A DNA stretch of 64,000 bases, taken from Anomaloglossus baeobatrachus. Lineage: Eukaryota; Chordata; Amphibia; Anura; Aromobatidae. Shown one piece after another: positions 32,082-42,239 of the stretch (positions are counted from its first letter, which is position 1; every line of letters starts with the position of its first letter). Both the position numbers and the translations under genes were made by a program. The notes beneath the pieces were generated by a model. It ran no database searches. It was not told where the DNA came from and saw only the letters and a list, made by a program, of their open reading frames with translations. The stretch lies in contig NC_134361.1 in NCBI RefSeq assembly GCF_048569485.1, positions 173,444,492 through 173,508,491 on the forward strand. The letters run 5' to 3'.

Positions 32082-32643
32082 AACTACGACTGCCCCCCCC
32101 CTTGTCAGAATTTTTTATTATGATGTTAGAGTTTTTTTGCAAGGAAATAATCGCATCCTTCTCAGTCTTAGACAAATTTTGAACCATAGGTTCTTGTAAA
32201 TGAGAAAGAGCAGTTAATTCCTTTTCTACTATGTTCTGGAAATCAGTCATCTGATCACACCTCGAGGGTATGGGATAAAAACTGGGATTAGGAACATTAA
32301 AGTGGGAAACCGCACAATGTGAATTAGGTCCGGCACCACTATCACTTGACAAATCATGCAAATCTTGTAAAGCCATTTGTTCTTTAAATGACATAGGAGA
32401 GAAAAAAATGTCAGCTGATGCATTTGAAACATTAGGAACATTAACCTCATTTTCATCGTGAAAAAAGTGTTTTTTTACTGTTAATTTTCGGATAAACTTA
32501 TTAACATCTAGTATTGTTTTAAAAAGATCAAACCTCTTGTTGGGAACAAAATTTAAACCCCTTTTCAAAACACTAATTTCACTGCTGTTTAAAATGCATG
32601 CCGACATATTTATAACAGAAAAATTATTATTATCAATATTCAT
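32062..32643 (-). pseudogene. PLE ORF2 N-terminal part, left arm
   Basis: The frame starts MNIDNNNFSVINMSACIL and runs to the DKG motif (IIIKNSDKGG), where the homopolymer slip near 32095 takes it out of frame with RT. The start codon overlaps the stop of the upstream coiled-coil frame as ATGA (32640-32643). Confidence 0.85.
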
Positions 32644-33305
32644 TTCCTTTTCCCCCTCGTAAAATGATTGTGTTGGTACACATGACTTTCTATGTTTGCG
32701 GCCGCTCCTCCTTGTTTTTTTCGATTTTTTTGAAAAAACGGCTGGTTTTTCAAGTTTTTTGACACACTTGAGGAAGTAGATGGGGTGTCAAAATTATTAT
32801 CGGACGTGTCAGTATTATAATCTGTAGAGTCCACATCAGTCGTTTCAAAGTCCGTAGAAGAAAAATTAACACGAGTAGAATTGTTACATCTTTTATGATT
32901 TTTCAATATGGATCTGGGACCAGCTTGGAAAAATCTCCTGGAATTATGCCAATTGTAGATTTTATTATCCTCATAGTCCCTTAGATCACGAACAAACTTC
33001 TTTTCTTTGAATGCAGTGATTGTATCCTCAAGGGCAATGATTTTAGTATTTATCTGGTCTTTCATGGTCTTATAAGCATCCAGACTTGAATATTGTGCAA
33101 GGGAAACTTCAATTTCTTTAATCTTATTCTCCAACACACCTATTTTATTTCGTTCTTGTTCTATAATTAATTGAATAAGTTTTTTGGAGCATTCAGATAA
33201 GATAGTGTCCCATTTTGCAACAAATTCTTGATTAAATTCAACTGTGGGTCTTTTGTTCAGCCGAAGTCCCCTGGGAACCATATTTTTGTCCAGATATGCT
33301 TGCAA
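32640..33305 (-). CDS. PLE ORF1-like coiled-coil protein, left arm
   Basis: The 221-residue frame contains a predicted coiled coil (LIIEQERNKIGVLENKIKEI and on) followed by a low-complexity S/T/D-rich region and a basic C-terminus (FTRGKRK). Similar helical regions precede RT in vertebrate PLEs. The true start may lie upstream: ATGTTTTCATTG at about 33427 begins a frame now shifted from this one by an indel near 33350. Its stop overlaps the next start codon (ATGA), which suggests reinitiation rather than fusion. Confidence 0.8.
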   Translation of the reverse strand: MQAYLDKNMVPRGLRLNKRPTVEFNQEFVAKWDTILSECSKKLIQLIIEQERNKIGVLENKIKEIEVSLAQYSSLDAYKTMKDQINTKIIALEDTITAFKEKKFVRDLRDYEDNKIYNWHNSRRFFQAGPRSILKNHKRCNNSTRVNFSSTDFETTDVDSTDYNTDTSDNNFDTPSTSSSVSKNLKNQPFFQKNRKKQGGAAANIESHVYQHNHFTRGKRK

Positions 33306-33559
33306 GGTTTCACTGTCCCACCAGGTACGAAATTCTCGCTGACATTACTTTTTCTAATTCCCACATGATTTGATTCATTTCAGTGTGCGTTTCCAAAGGG
33401 GTATTTTGCTTATTCAATGAAAACATTTTTGAAGCTCGTCCGATAATAATTTTGACACCCCATCTACTTCCTCAAGTGTGTCAAAAAACTTGAAAAACCA
33501 GCCGTTTTTTCAAAAAAATCGAAAAAAACAAGGAGGAGCGGCCGCAAACATAGAAAGTC

Positions 33560-33790
33560 ATGTGTACCAACACAATCATTTTACGAGGGGGAAAGGAAAT
33601 GAATATTGATAATAATAATTTTTCTGTTATAAATATGTCGGCATGCATTTTAAACAGCAGTGAAATTAGTGTTTTGAAAAGGGGTTTAAATTTTGTTCCC
33701 AACAAGAGGTTTGATCTTTTTAAAACAATACTAGATGTTAATAAGTTTATCCGAAAATTAACAGTAAAAAAAACACTTTTTTCACGATGA
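33560..33790 (+). pseudogene. PLE ORF2 N-terminal part, right arm
   Basis: Same protein start as in the left arm (MNIDNNNFSVINMSACIL from 33600). The frame ends at an A-run of eight (33769-33776) where the left arm has seven, so this arm carries a different single-base slip. Coding resumes at 33848. Confidence 0.8.
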
Positions 33791-33847
33791 AAATGAGGTT
33801 AATGTTCCTAATGTTTCAAATGCATCAGCTGACATTTTTTCTCTCCT

Positions 33848-36031
33848 ATGTCATTTAAAGAACAAATGGCTTTACAAGATTTGCATGATTTGTCAAGTGA
33901 TAGTGGTGCCGGACCTAATTCACATTGTGCGGTTTCCCACTTTAATGTTCCTAATCCCAGTTTTTATCCCATACCCTCGAGGTGTGATCAGATGACTGAT
34001 TTCCAGAACATAGTAGAAAAGGAGTTAACTGCTCTTTCTCATTTACAAGAACCTATGGTTCAAAATTTGTCTAAGACTGAGAAGGATGCGATTATTTCCT
34101 TGCAAAAAAACTCTAACATCATAATAAAAAATTCTGACAAGGGGGGGGCAGTCGTAGTTTTGGATACTGGACTTTATGATAGGGAGGTATTGACTATGTT
34201 ACAGGATTGTGATACCTACAGGAGAGTCGATCATGACCCCTCTGCAGATATAAAAAAATCCTTGGAAAAAATTCTAGAAGTCTTACATTTGGGTTTAATG
34301 GATGAAAAATTGAGAGATTATCTCAATCCCTCTTATTGCTTAATACCACTATTACATGCCTTACCCAAGTCACATAAAAATCAGTTTCCCCCAAAAATGA
34401 GACCGATTGTCTCAGGTATAGATTCTTATACTGAACATCTAGCAGAGTGGTTGGATAACCACCTTCAATTTCTTCCTAAAATGTCTCCTGGCTATGTCCT
34501 GGATAGCAAACATGTGTTGAATATTATTTCTCAGATGAAATGGCAGGATAATTTCAGTTGGTTAACTTGTGATGTGCAATCACTTTATACATCCATTCCA
34601 CATTCCCTTGCCATTTTAGCGTTGAAAGATTTGCTCAAAAAATATTCTGACTACTCACTTGAATTACAGGACTATTTGATTGAAGTAACTGAGTTTTTAC
34701 TTAAAAACAACTACTTTACCTTTTTAAATAAAGGATATATTCAGTTACAGGGATGTTCAATGGGCGCACGGTTTTCCCCCTCTCTAGCAGGCATATTTAT
34801 GTTTTGGTGGGAAGAACAATATATTTTTAATCAGTGCAATCCTTTTTTCTCGGATATAGCATTATATCTGAGATTTATAGATGATGTACTTATTGTATGG
34901 CAAAATCCAAATAAAAAAATTGAGGATTTCATATCATATATCAATAATAATGCCCATAATCTTTTTTTCACTTTTTTTCATGATGTATCAAAAATTAATT
35001 TTTTGGATATACAATTCCATGGGAAGAGTGACAATGGAGAAATTAATTGCAGTCTTTATAGAAAACCCATATCAGGCAACTCATTATTACATGCGGGAAG
35101 TTGCCATCCAAAGCATGTTATAAATAACATCCCTACAGGTGAATATGTCCGTGCTAGGAGATGTTGCAACACCCAAAATGGTTTTGAGGTAGAATGCAGC
35201 ACTATTGAAAAAAGGTTTTTGGCAAGAGGTTATAAAATGACAAATCTCCAGAAAGCCAAAACCAAGGCAACCAAAGTGAGTAGGTCACAATATTTGGACA
35301 TGAATAAAACCAGAGATAATCCCCAGAAAGAATTGTCAGTTGTTTTTTCAACAACATACAGTAAGAATTATTATGATGTAATTAAAATTATCAAAAAATA
35401 TTTACCCATTTTATCTACAGATGACATATTATACAAAATCTTAAAAAATGGAGTTAAATTTGTCTCAAAAAGGAACATTACATTGGGATCCATGTTATCA
35501 CCTAGTGATCATATGAATAGGTGCGGTTCCACTAAAAAAGAAAAAAACACTGGCAATTGGTTACCCAGCACAGGCTCTTTCAAATGTGGCCACAGATCGT
35601 GTGGACTATGCGGTTATATGTCAAATGTGAAGGAATTTTCCTCATTTACAGATAAAAAAACGTATAAAATAATGTCACTCATAAACTGCAGTTCAGACCA
35701 TGTGGTTTATTTAATATCGTGTACTATTTGTCAGTTACAATATATAGGCAGCACTTGTCGTTCTCTCAGAAAGAGGATATCTGAACGCATTTATGATGAT
35801 AATAATGCCACCACAAGAAAATTATCAGGTGCGTCTCAACATTTTCGTGACGCACATGCAGGCAATTTAACAGGCATGAAAGTCAATGCCATTGAAAAAA
35901 TTCAACTACCTAGAAGAGGTGGAAATTTGAAAGATATCCTCTTTCAGAGAGAAATAAAATGGATGTTTTTAATGGGCACAAGATTTCCGAAAGGTTTAAA
36001 TAAAAGAAATGAATTAATGTTTGCATATTAA
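33848..36031 (+). CDS. PLE reverse transcriptase-endonuclease, right arm
   Basis: A continuous 727-residue frame, the longest PLE frame here: KNSDKGGAVVVLD, LTCDVQSLYTSIP, GCSMGARFSPSLAG, RFIDDVLIVW, the FKCGHRSCGLCGYM linker and the GIY-YIG core (VVYLISCTICQLQYIGST) up to the stop at 36031. The first 80 residues are also PLE, so the ATG at 33848 is internal to the ancestral ORF. It is nearly identical to the left arm, indicating either a recent insertion or arm-to-arm gene conversion. Confidence 0.92.
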   Translation: MSFKEQMALQDLHDLSSDSGAGPNSHCAVSHFNVPNPSFYPIPSRCDQMTDFQNIVEKELTALSHLQEPMVQNLSKTEKDAIISLQKNSNIIIKNSDKGGAVVVLDTGLYDREVLTMLQDCDTYRRVDHDPSADIKKSLEKILEVLHLGLMDEKLRDYLNPSYCLIPLLHALPKSHKNQFPPKMRPIVSGIDSYTEHLAEWLDNHLQFLPKMSPGYVLDSKHVLNIISQMKWQDNFSWLTCDVQSLYTSIPHSLAILALKDLLKKYSDYSLELQDYLIEVTEFLLKNNYFTFLNKGYIQLQGCSMGARFSPSLAGIFMFWWEEQYIFNQCNPFFSDIALYLRFIDDVLIVWQNPNKKIEDFISYINNNAHNLFFTFFHDVSKINFLDIQFHGKSDNGEINCSLYRKPISGNSLLHAGSCHPKHVINNIPTGEYVRARRCCNTQNGFEVECSTIEKRFLARGYKMTNLQKAKTKATKVSRSQYLDMNKTRDNPQKELSVVFSTTYSKNYYDVIKIIKKYLPILSTDDILYKILKNGVKFVSKRNITLGSMLSPSDHMNRCGSTKKEKNTGNWLPSTGSFKCGHRSCGLCGYMSNVKEFSSFTDKKTYKIMSLINCSSDHVVYLISCTICQLQYIGSTCRSLRKRISERIYDDNNATTRKLSGASQHFRDAHAGNLTGMKVNAIEKIQLPRRGGNLKDILFQREIKWMFLMGTRFPKGLNKRNELMFAY

Positions 36032-36191
36032 TCTGGCTAAGAAAACTTTGTATATATATAAGTGTTATAAGCATTATATGGAGTGATATAACTCAAGGGG
36101 TTAATGTTTTTGTATTGTCTTGCTCTCTCCTTGCATTTGATCACATGTTTGGGTTCAGCCCTTTTTAAACAGTTCTGTGACTAGATGGTTT

Positions 36192-36233
36192 AGAGACTGA
36201 ATAAGAACTGGATGTTCGAAACGCGTCCTCTCT
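36192..36233 (+). ncRNA. Degenerate hammerhead-like motif, right PLE arm
   Basis: Mirror copy of the motif at 30004-30043, with the same CTGAATA core and GAAACGCGTC. The core substitution predates the duplication or was inherited with the family. Confidence 0.5.
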
Positions 36234-36365
36234 GACATGGGCTTGACCACCATAGCATGGACTTTTTAATGATATGAAAATAAAGGAATTTTTATTTTAA
36301 AGAACAAAATGCCTGGAGTTTTGTGCTGGTGAAACCCTTCAACCAATTTCAATACTTCATTAAGA

Positions 36366-36740
36366 GTATTCACCAGGATGGGATCACTTTTTAGTACCGG
36401 CCAATGACGTGTAAGGACCGCATGCATAGTTTCCCTTTTCAAATTGTTACGTGACAATGAATCGAATTTTACAGTTCGGAGTCGATATTTTCTTTTTATA
36501 TACCGTAATTGATTTCTTGGGGTATGTTTAGGTCTCAAATAGCCAAATTTAATATTGCGATTACTGTATCCTTTCTCATGAAAGCAAAGGCTCAAATCGT
36601 CAGATTGCCATTTTATCTTTCTTGTGAAGAGCAAATGCGTTTCATACGTAGAAACTGGCCAGTCGAGATGACCCGAATGGTCAATAGGTCATGGGCTGAG
36701 GATGCATGTAAAAATGAATTGGTGGAGGCACTTTTTTTGA
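36366..36740 (-). pseudogene. Older PLE fragment, part upstream of the palindrome insertion
   Basis: The minus strand carries an RT thumb/linker segment of a different PLE family: RHWPVLKSDPILVNTLNEV (compare KYWDILKADPVLVDFI at 1969-3897). It is interrupted at the 14-bp repeat 36352-36365 by the inverted PLE pair and resumes at 29791. Confidence 0.75.
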
Positions 36741-36780
36741 ATACATCTGTCTGGATCTAGAGTGAAACCCAATGTCAACA

Positions 36781-37190
36781 TCAAGAAAAATGTAGAGACG
36801 CGGAGAGGAAAGTGTTTAAGAAAATATCAAAACAGTAATTTTCCCACTCCACAATTTCCCTGGATTGCCAATCCACTACAGGATTATGTTTCACCAACCA
36901 GGGTAGACCCAAAACAATGGAGATGGGAAGGCCCTCCAGGACATAGCAGAAAATTACTTCACAATGCAGGGGTTCTACCCTCAGTCTTATATTATGTATA
37001 ATCTGTGTAAGGCATCCCTGAGCAAGCGGTGCTGAGTCAATGGCATAGATGGAGATGGGATTAGCGAACATACTGCAGGTAAGCATGTGTTTTTACAAAC
37101 AGAGCATCCACCAGTCTAGAGAAGGGGGAGAGAGATGGTGACCATTAACCAATCGTACAGCTGGGCCCTGGGTTCCCTCACCGCCCTAGA
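36781..37190 (-). mobile_element. Ty3/gypsy protease-region fragment (fossil)
   Basis: The minus strand encodes VLGLPWLVKHNPVVDWQSRE, a hallmark of the region around the gypsy protease-RT boundary. It is an isolated old fragment with no LTR recognised nearby, broken at several points, and from a different gypsy lineage than the element at 10308-18305. Confidence 0.75.
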
Positions 37191-37773
37191 AAGGTTCCGC
37201 ATCTATGCACTAATCTGGACAAATGGCCCTAGGCTGACTCTGATCTGGGCCTTAGGTAGGGAGCACATGGGATGAGCTCTTCATCAACACTACAACTACT
37301 AAAGGACACACTTGGATACCAAACAAGGGAAAATAATAAACAACTAATCTCAACATAGATACAAGGAGAGGAACTGCAAAATGCAACAAAGTACTCGAGA
37401 TGATTGCAAGCTGACTGGTTCCACTCAGGATCTATAGGAAGTTATAGCCATCACTAGAACCGAGTAATAGGAAGTGAAGGTATATAGAGCCACCAGGCAA
37501 ATGCTGATGAAAAGCAGCTGAAAGGCTGAGGAACCCCACAGGGTCCTAAAGGGAAAGTAATGAAAACCAAGCAGAAATAATAGACAGTCAGGGAGCAGTT
37601 TGCGCAGCCAAATGCTGTGACTTTCTATAGACGGACACCACAGGACTGTCTGCTACTGATGACACACTCCTGACAGACTGTAACTTCAGCACCAAATAAG
37701 ACCAATTTAGTTCATAAATGTTGCAAAAAGTGACATGTTATTCAGATTCGGCACCACAGAAAAATCCAAATTC
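37191..37773. other. Unassigned sequence, possibly retroelement-derived
   Basis: No gene recognised. It may belong to the same old gypsy copy, but nothing in it is diagnostic. Confidence 0.35.
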
Positions 37774-38172
37774 AACGTTTCGACCTCATGAAGGTCTTTA
37801 TCAAGGATATCTGTGTCAAGGCCACTTTACACACAGAGATAAATCTTTGGCAGATCTGTGGTTGCAGTGAAATCATGGACATATTGTTCCATTTGTACAC
37901 GGCCACAAACCTGGCACTGATTGTCCACAATTTCACTGCAACCACAGATCTACCACAGATCTGCCACAGATTTATCTGTGTGTGTAAAGTGGCCTTAAAA
38001 GGAGCCAGGTGACACCTGTCACTTCTCACATACATTTAGAGGATCCCCTGCAGTATATGCTGCCATACCCCAACCTAGCGCTCCTCCGATATTCAATTGG
38101 ACAATTCCACAGCCTGGCTCCTTTTACACAGAATTTCTTGATAAAGACCTTGAGGAAGTTGAAATGTCGAAT
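37774..38172. mobile_element. Old inverted PLE end pair with hammerhead-like motifs
   Basis: The left arm (minus) has CTTGATAAAGACC, a hairpin and GAAACGTTG. The right arm (plus, 38139-38172) has CTTGATAAAGACC...GAAATGTCG. GGAGCCAGG near 38000 pairs with CCTGGCTCC near 38114. This is a decayed head-to-head PLE end pair with a MITE (37818-37996) inserted in the left arm. Both ribozyme-like motifs are degenerate. Confidence 0.6.
37818..37996. mobile_element. Short inverted-repeat element (MITE), copy 2
   Basis: Same family as 29328-29495 but in opposite orientation, about 179 bp, with ends AAGGCCACTTTACACACAGA and AAGTGGCCTT. The matching arm of the surrounding PLE remnant lacks it, so it is a later insertion. 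Confidence 0.8.
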
Positions 38173-38263
38173 TTGCCGAATTTGAGGTTACATTCTATGA
38201 CAATGAGGACTCGGTTCTTTCCTTGAGCACAATACCATATTTTCAGTGTGCCGGCTTTCTCTG

Positions 38264-39160
38264 TATTTTACACCCATGACAGATGACAGCTATGAGCTGT
38301 CACTAACCCCTTATTTTCTCGATTCGCACTGCACCAGGGCAATCGGGGAGAGATGGATATAGCCCTGGGATTGTCGCATCTAATGGATGCGACAATTCTG
38401 GGGCGGTTGCAGGCTGCTATTTTTAGGCTGAAGGGGCCCAATAACCATGGGCCTCCCCAGACTGAGAATTCCAGCTCCCAGCTGTTGGCTTTGTCTTGGC
38501 TGAGAATCAAAATTGGGGGGACCGTACGCTTTTTTTTAAAAAATATTTATTTAAATAATTATTTTAAAACGCATGCAGTCCCTCTTATTTTTATACATAG
38601 CCAAGATCTCGCACACAGTTGCAGCAGCAGCCTGTAGCCAGGGGATTTATCTGTGCTGGGTATCAATATGCCATTTTATTTATATATTTATTTATTTTTA
38701 CAGACTAAGGGGACACAGACAGCGTGTATGATTACAACCAATCGCAGACGCTGCCAGAGAGGATGAGAGCGCAGTCTGACTGCAGCAAATCAGAGATGCC
38801 GGGAGGACGGTGGGCAAGGGAAGCAGTGAATATTTATAAGGGATAATTAGCAGCCCAGGAAGTAGCATTACAGCCACGGGGAGACTTGTTAAGTATGTCC
38901 TGCTTTAACCATTTTGCTTCCTTTCTTTACAGTGATTTCCCTGGCCAATCACAGCCATACCAATACTTGACATGGCTGTGATGGGGCCGGGAGTGGAAGG
39001 TTTCTGAAAACTGAACAGTTACTGAACAAAAAATTGAATATTGCCAACTTTTGATAAAAGTGTTCGAGTGTCTGAGCCCGAGCTGAACGGGCCAAGGCTT
39101 GTACTAAATCTGAACTTGGTGAACCTTTTCCGAACAGGTTCGCTCAGGAGTTTCATATTA
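38264..39160 (+). repeat. Interspersed repeat family A, copy 1
   Basis: Contains GCTGCTATTTTTAGGCTG, CCAATAACCATGG and a T-rich segment, then a CCAATCGCAGACGCTG block. Related sequence occurs at 40476-41130 and 60724-61560 (opposite strand) and 49974-50450 (same strand). Noncoding; superfamily unknown. Confidence 0.7.
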
Positions 39161-39566
39161 CTCTTCTAATGTCCAAGGAATTGTTTTATGCCTGATAAAT
39201 TTAGTAAGTTATGTATTCTATTAATAAGATTAGTTCTTTTCTGAATGGTTTTTGGCTAAAAAAAATGTACCGTACATCTCTTGTAGGAAAGGTTTAATAA
39301 TGTTCAAGTGCTTCTATCATACAACAGCAGGTTGCTGCAATATCCACTTCCATTGAAATGTACCTCTCTCAAGAAAATATATAATCTACAAAATATTCAG
39401 GCTAACTTGTCCTCTATGGGAAAAAAATAGTGGTGCCCCTCATTTTGAGACCTAAAAGAAATTAAAGGTCTTTTGCAGGGTTGCCTACTTTACTTTTTAT
39501 GGATATTGTATAAAAAAAAACATGGACAGACAATATTTTTTATACACACAGTGTAATACCATAATA
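39161..39566. other. Unassigned sequence
   Basis: No gene or repeat recognised. Confidence 0.4.
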
Positions 39567-40457
39567 CAGTGGAACCTCGCTTAACGAGTAACTCAGTTAA
39601 CGAGAATTTCGCTTAACAAGCAAAGCTTTCTGTAAATTTGTAACTCGGTTTACGAGAAAGCTTTGCTGTGCGAGCAAAATACTCACCGCACACACTTCCG
39701 GTTCCGTACATCCACCACGCTCTGACCCACTCTTGCAGTCCACTCAAACACAAGCACGCACAAAACACACACAAACAAACACGCACGCACATACAGTATT
39801 ATGCTCACCTTAACTTCCGTTCCATCGTCGGCCTCCTGGGTCTTGTAGTTCGCCGGTGCATCGCGACGAGGGAGGAATCATCGCGGCGAACTACAAGACC
39901 CAGGAGGCCGGCGATGGAACGGAAGGTAAGGTGAGCATAATATGTGTACCTTCCTTTCCATTGCCGGCCTCCTGGGTATTGTAGTTCGCCGCTCCAGGCT
40001 GTGTATCGATAACCATCGGCGACGAGGCAGGAACGTCTGCTGTCAGACGCTACTCAAAGGCAGCGCGCTAACCAATCAGAGGCAAGCGGCTCCTGCCTTT
40101 GATGTCAGCGCTCTGGGTGCGGAAGTTCCTCCCTCGTCGTCATGGTTACCATATACACAGCCTGTGCTAGCGAACAGCAAGTCCCAACAGGCCGGAGATG
40201 GAACGGAAGGTAAGGTGAGCATATAATATGTGCGTGTGAGTTTGTGTGAGTTTGTGCGTGTTTGTACGTGTTTGTGTGTGTTTGTGCGTGTGAGGAATGG
40301 CACAACAGGGGACCAGGATGGGACATTTAACAAGTTGTGGACCAAATTGTCTGCATTGCAATGATTTCCTATGGGAAATCTTGCTTTGCTGAACGAGTAA
40401 CTTGGTTAACAAGCAGAGTCCCAGAACGGATTCTTCTCGTTAACCAAGGTTCCACTG
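39567..40457. mobile_element. Tigger/pogo-like non-autonomous element
   Basis: The ends are CAGTGGAACCTCGCTTAACG and, from the right, CAGTGGAACCTTGGTTAACG, flanked by TA (39565-39566 and 40458-40459). The 891-bp interior has no transposase. It contains a long internal inverted repeat around 39807-39938, tandem partial copies of the same words (GGAACGGAAGGTAAGGTGAG) and GT-rich stretches. Confidence 0.85.
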
Positions 40458-40475
40458 TAAATAATTCTGATTATA

Positions 40476-41130
40476 AATAGAGATGAGCGGACCCATGGAT
40501 GTTCGGGTTGGCCAAGTTTGGCCGGACTTTAGTTAAAAGATCAGTTCGGGACCCCGACTTGACTGGAACTTGCCCCGGAACCATATAAGCCAATGGGGAC
40601 CCAAACCTTAGTGCTGTAAAATTGTCATAGTAAGCGCTAGTGGGCTGGAAAATGAGGGTAAGAGCAGGAAAATTGCCCTGCAAACAAATGTGGATAGGGA
40701 ATGAATAAAAAAAAAAAAGTAAGGTACTCCTATTTTTGATAACCAGTACAGGTAAAGCACATAGCTGCGTACTACAGCCCTCATCTGTCTGCTTTTTTTT
40801 TCCACTGGTATTATAAAAAAAAAGGAGGACCAGACACTGTTTTTTTTTTACTATTATTTATTTAAATAATTTAAAAAGATAGCTTGTGGTCTGCTCTATT
40901 TTTGATAACCAGCCAGCTGGGGGATGGTATTATCAGGCTGGGAAGGCCCATGGTTATTTGATCCTTCCCAGCCTAAAAATAGCAGCCCACATCCATTCCA
41001 GTTCTGTTGCTTTGCCTGGCTTTTTCCAATTGCCCTGGTGCAGTAGCAATTGAGGTAATACTTTTGGGGCTGATGTCAGCTGTGAATTGACAGCTGGCAT
41101 GAAGCCCAGGGGATAGTAATGGAAAGTCGT
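40476..41130 (-). repeat. Interspersed repeat family A, copy 2
   Basis: Begins GAGATGAGCGGACCC and includes CAGCCTAAAAATAGCAGC, the reverse complement of the core in copy 1, and an A/T-rich block. Noncoding. Confidence 0.7.
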
Positions 41131-41174
41131 CTCTCAGACATTGCAACACCTACCCAGTAAGTATACCATTAAAA

Positions 41175-41176
<2 letters not shown>

Positions 41177-41247
<71 letters not shown>
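41177..41247. repeat. (CA)n microsatellite
   Basis: About 35 uninterrupted CA dinucleotides. Confidence 0.98.
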
Positions 41248-41249
<2 letters not shown>

Positions 41250-41929
41250 CAGAAAAAGTTTATTTGAATAAAGACTCCCTCATTCACCAATTAATTAAAA
41301 AGAAATCCTTGAAGTTCCGATATAATCCAACAGTGTAATGTCCCACGACATCCATCAAATCCTATGGAGCCTCATTCTCAAAACGTTCTGTGAACAACAC
41401 TGCATAGGTCATCACAGTTAGCAGAACGCATGGCAGCTTATAGTGAGCGACATATGGAGCTTTGTTTTCAGAATGAAGCTCCATAATATTATACTGGTCT
41501 GTGATGTAACATTTCATGTGGGAGGATGGGTGAGGCATGAGTAGCAGCCACTATCTTATTGATTTCCATGTTATCTAAATATGCTAAAACTGCAGTGGCC
41601 AGCTTAGCTTCATAGTGCATGAGGGCAGGGACAATACAAAATGTTTTGGTTTTTTTTATCTCCCCAGAGTACCCCTTTAACGTAGACAAGCCAAAACTTG
41701 GCTAAAGGGAGTTTGTAAAAAAGCTTGTTCTCAATGTTCTGCTTGTGTAAACATGCCTGTGATCACCTGACAAACAAGCAGAATGCTTATTCATCAGGTG
41801 ATCTGATTGTTTATGTTGGCATACAAAAAAATCAAACATTTTTATTTGCCAGACAGTAACCAATATAAATGAGAAATGTGTTGCCAACAAAATGATGGTT
41901 ATGGAGACAGAATGACAGTATTAATATTC
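41248..41929. other. Unassigned sequence
   Basis: No gene recognised; mixed AT-rich sequence. Confidence 0.35.
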
Positions 41930-42126
41930 ATTCTGATATAGCGCTACACGACCATCTGTACCCTCAACTACTGTATCCTCACCCATCCCCTGTAGACTGT
42001 GAGCCCTCGCGAGCAGTGTCCTTTATTCCTATAACAGCCTGTGCATTGTTTTGTTTATGGTCATTGTACTTGTCCTTACTATGTGTACCCCTTTTAACAT
42101 GTAAAGTGTCATGGAATAAATGGTGC

Positions 42127-42159
<33 letters not shown>

Positions 42160-42160
42160 T
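41930..42160 (+). repeat. LINE/SINE 3'-tail-like repeat ending in (TAA)n
   Basis: Contains GACTGTGAGCCCTCGCGAGC and GGAATAAATGGTGCTATAAT and ends in an (ATA)n tract (about 42128-42160). This layout resembles L2/CR1-type tails common in amphibians; assignment is by resemblance only. Confidence 0.5.
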
Positions 42161-42239
42161 CTGTTCCCATTGTTTCTGATAGCCCATCTAAATTGGCCGG
42201 TAAACGTGCATATAACTGTTCATGTTACATGACCAAAAC

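Larger units (their letters stand above)
29792..36351. mobile_element. Head-to-head inverted pair of PLE copies (6.5-kb palindrome)
   Basis: Two copies of one PLE lie 5' end to 5' end. The left copy (29792-33437, minus) and right copy (33438-36351, plus) match over about 2.9 kb with very few differences; the paired arms are 29882-32804 and 33438-36353. The left copy has 633 bp more at the 5' side and 90 bp more at its 3' end. A 14-bp direct repeat (ATACTTCATTAAGA at 29778-29791 and 36352-36365) flanks the whole unit, so the pair went in as one event. The host is an older PLE fragment. Confidence 0.9.
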
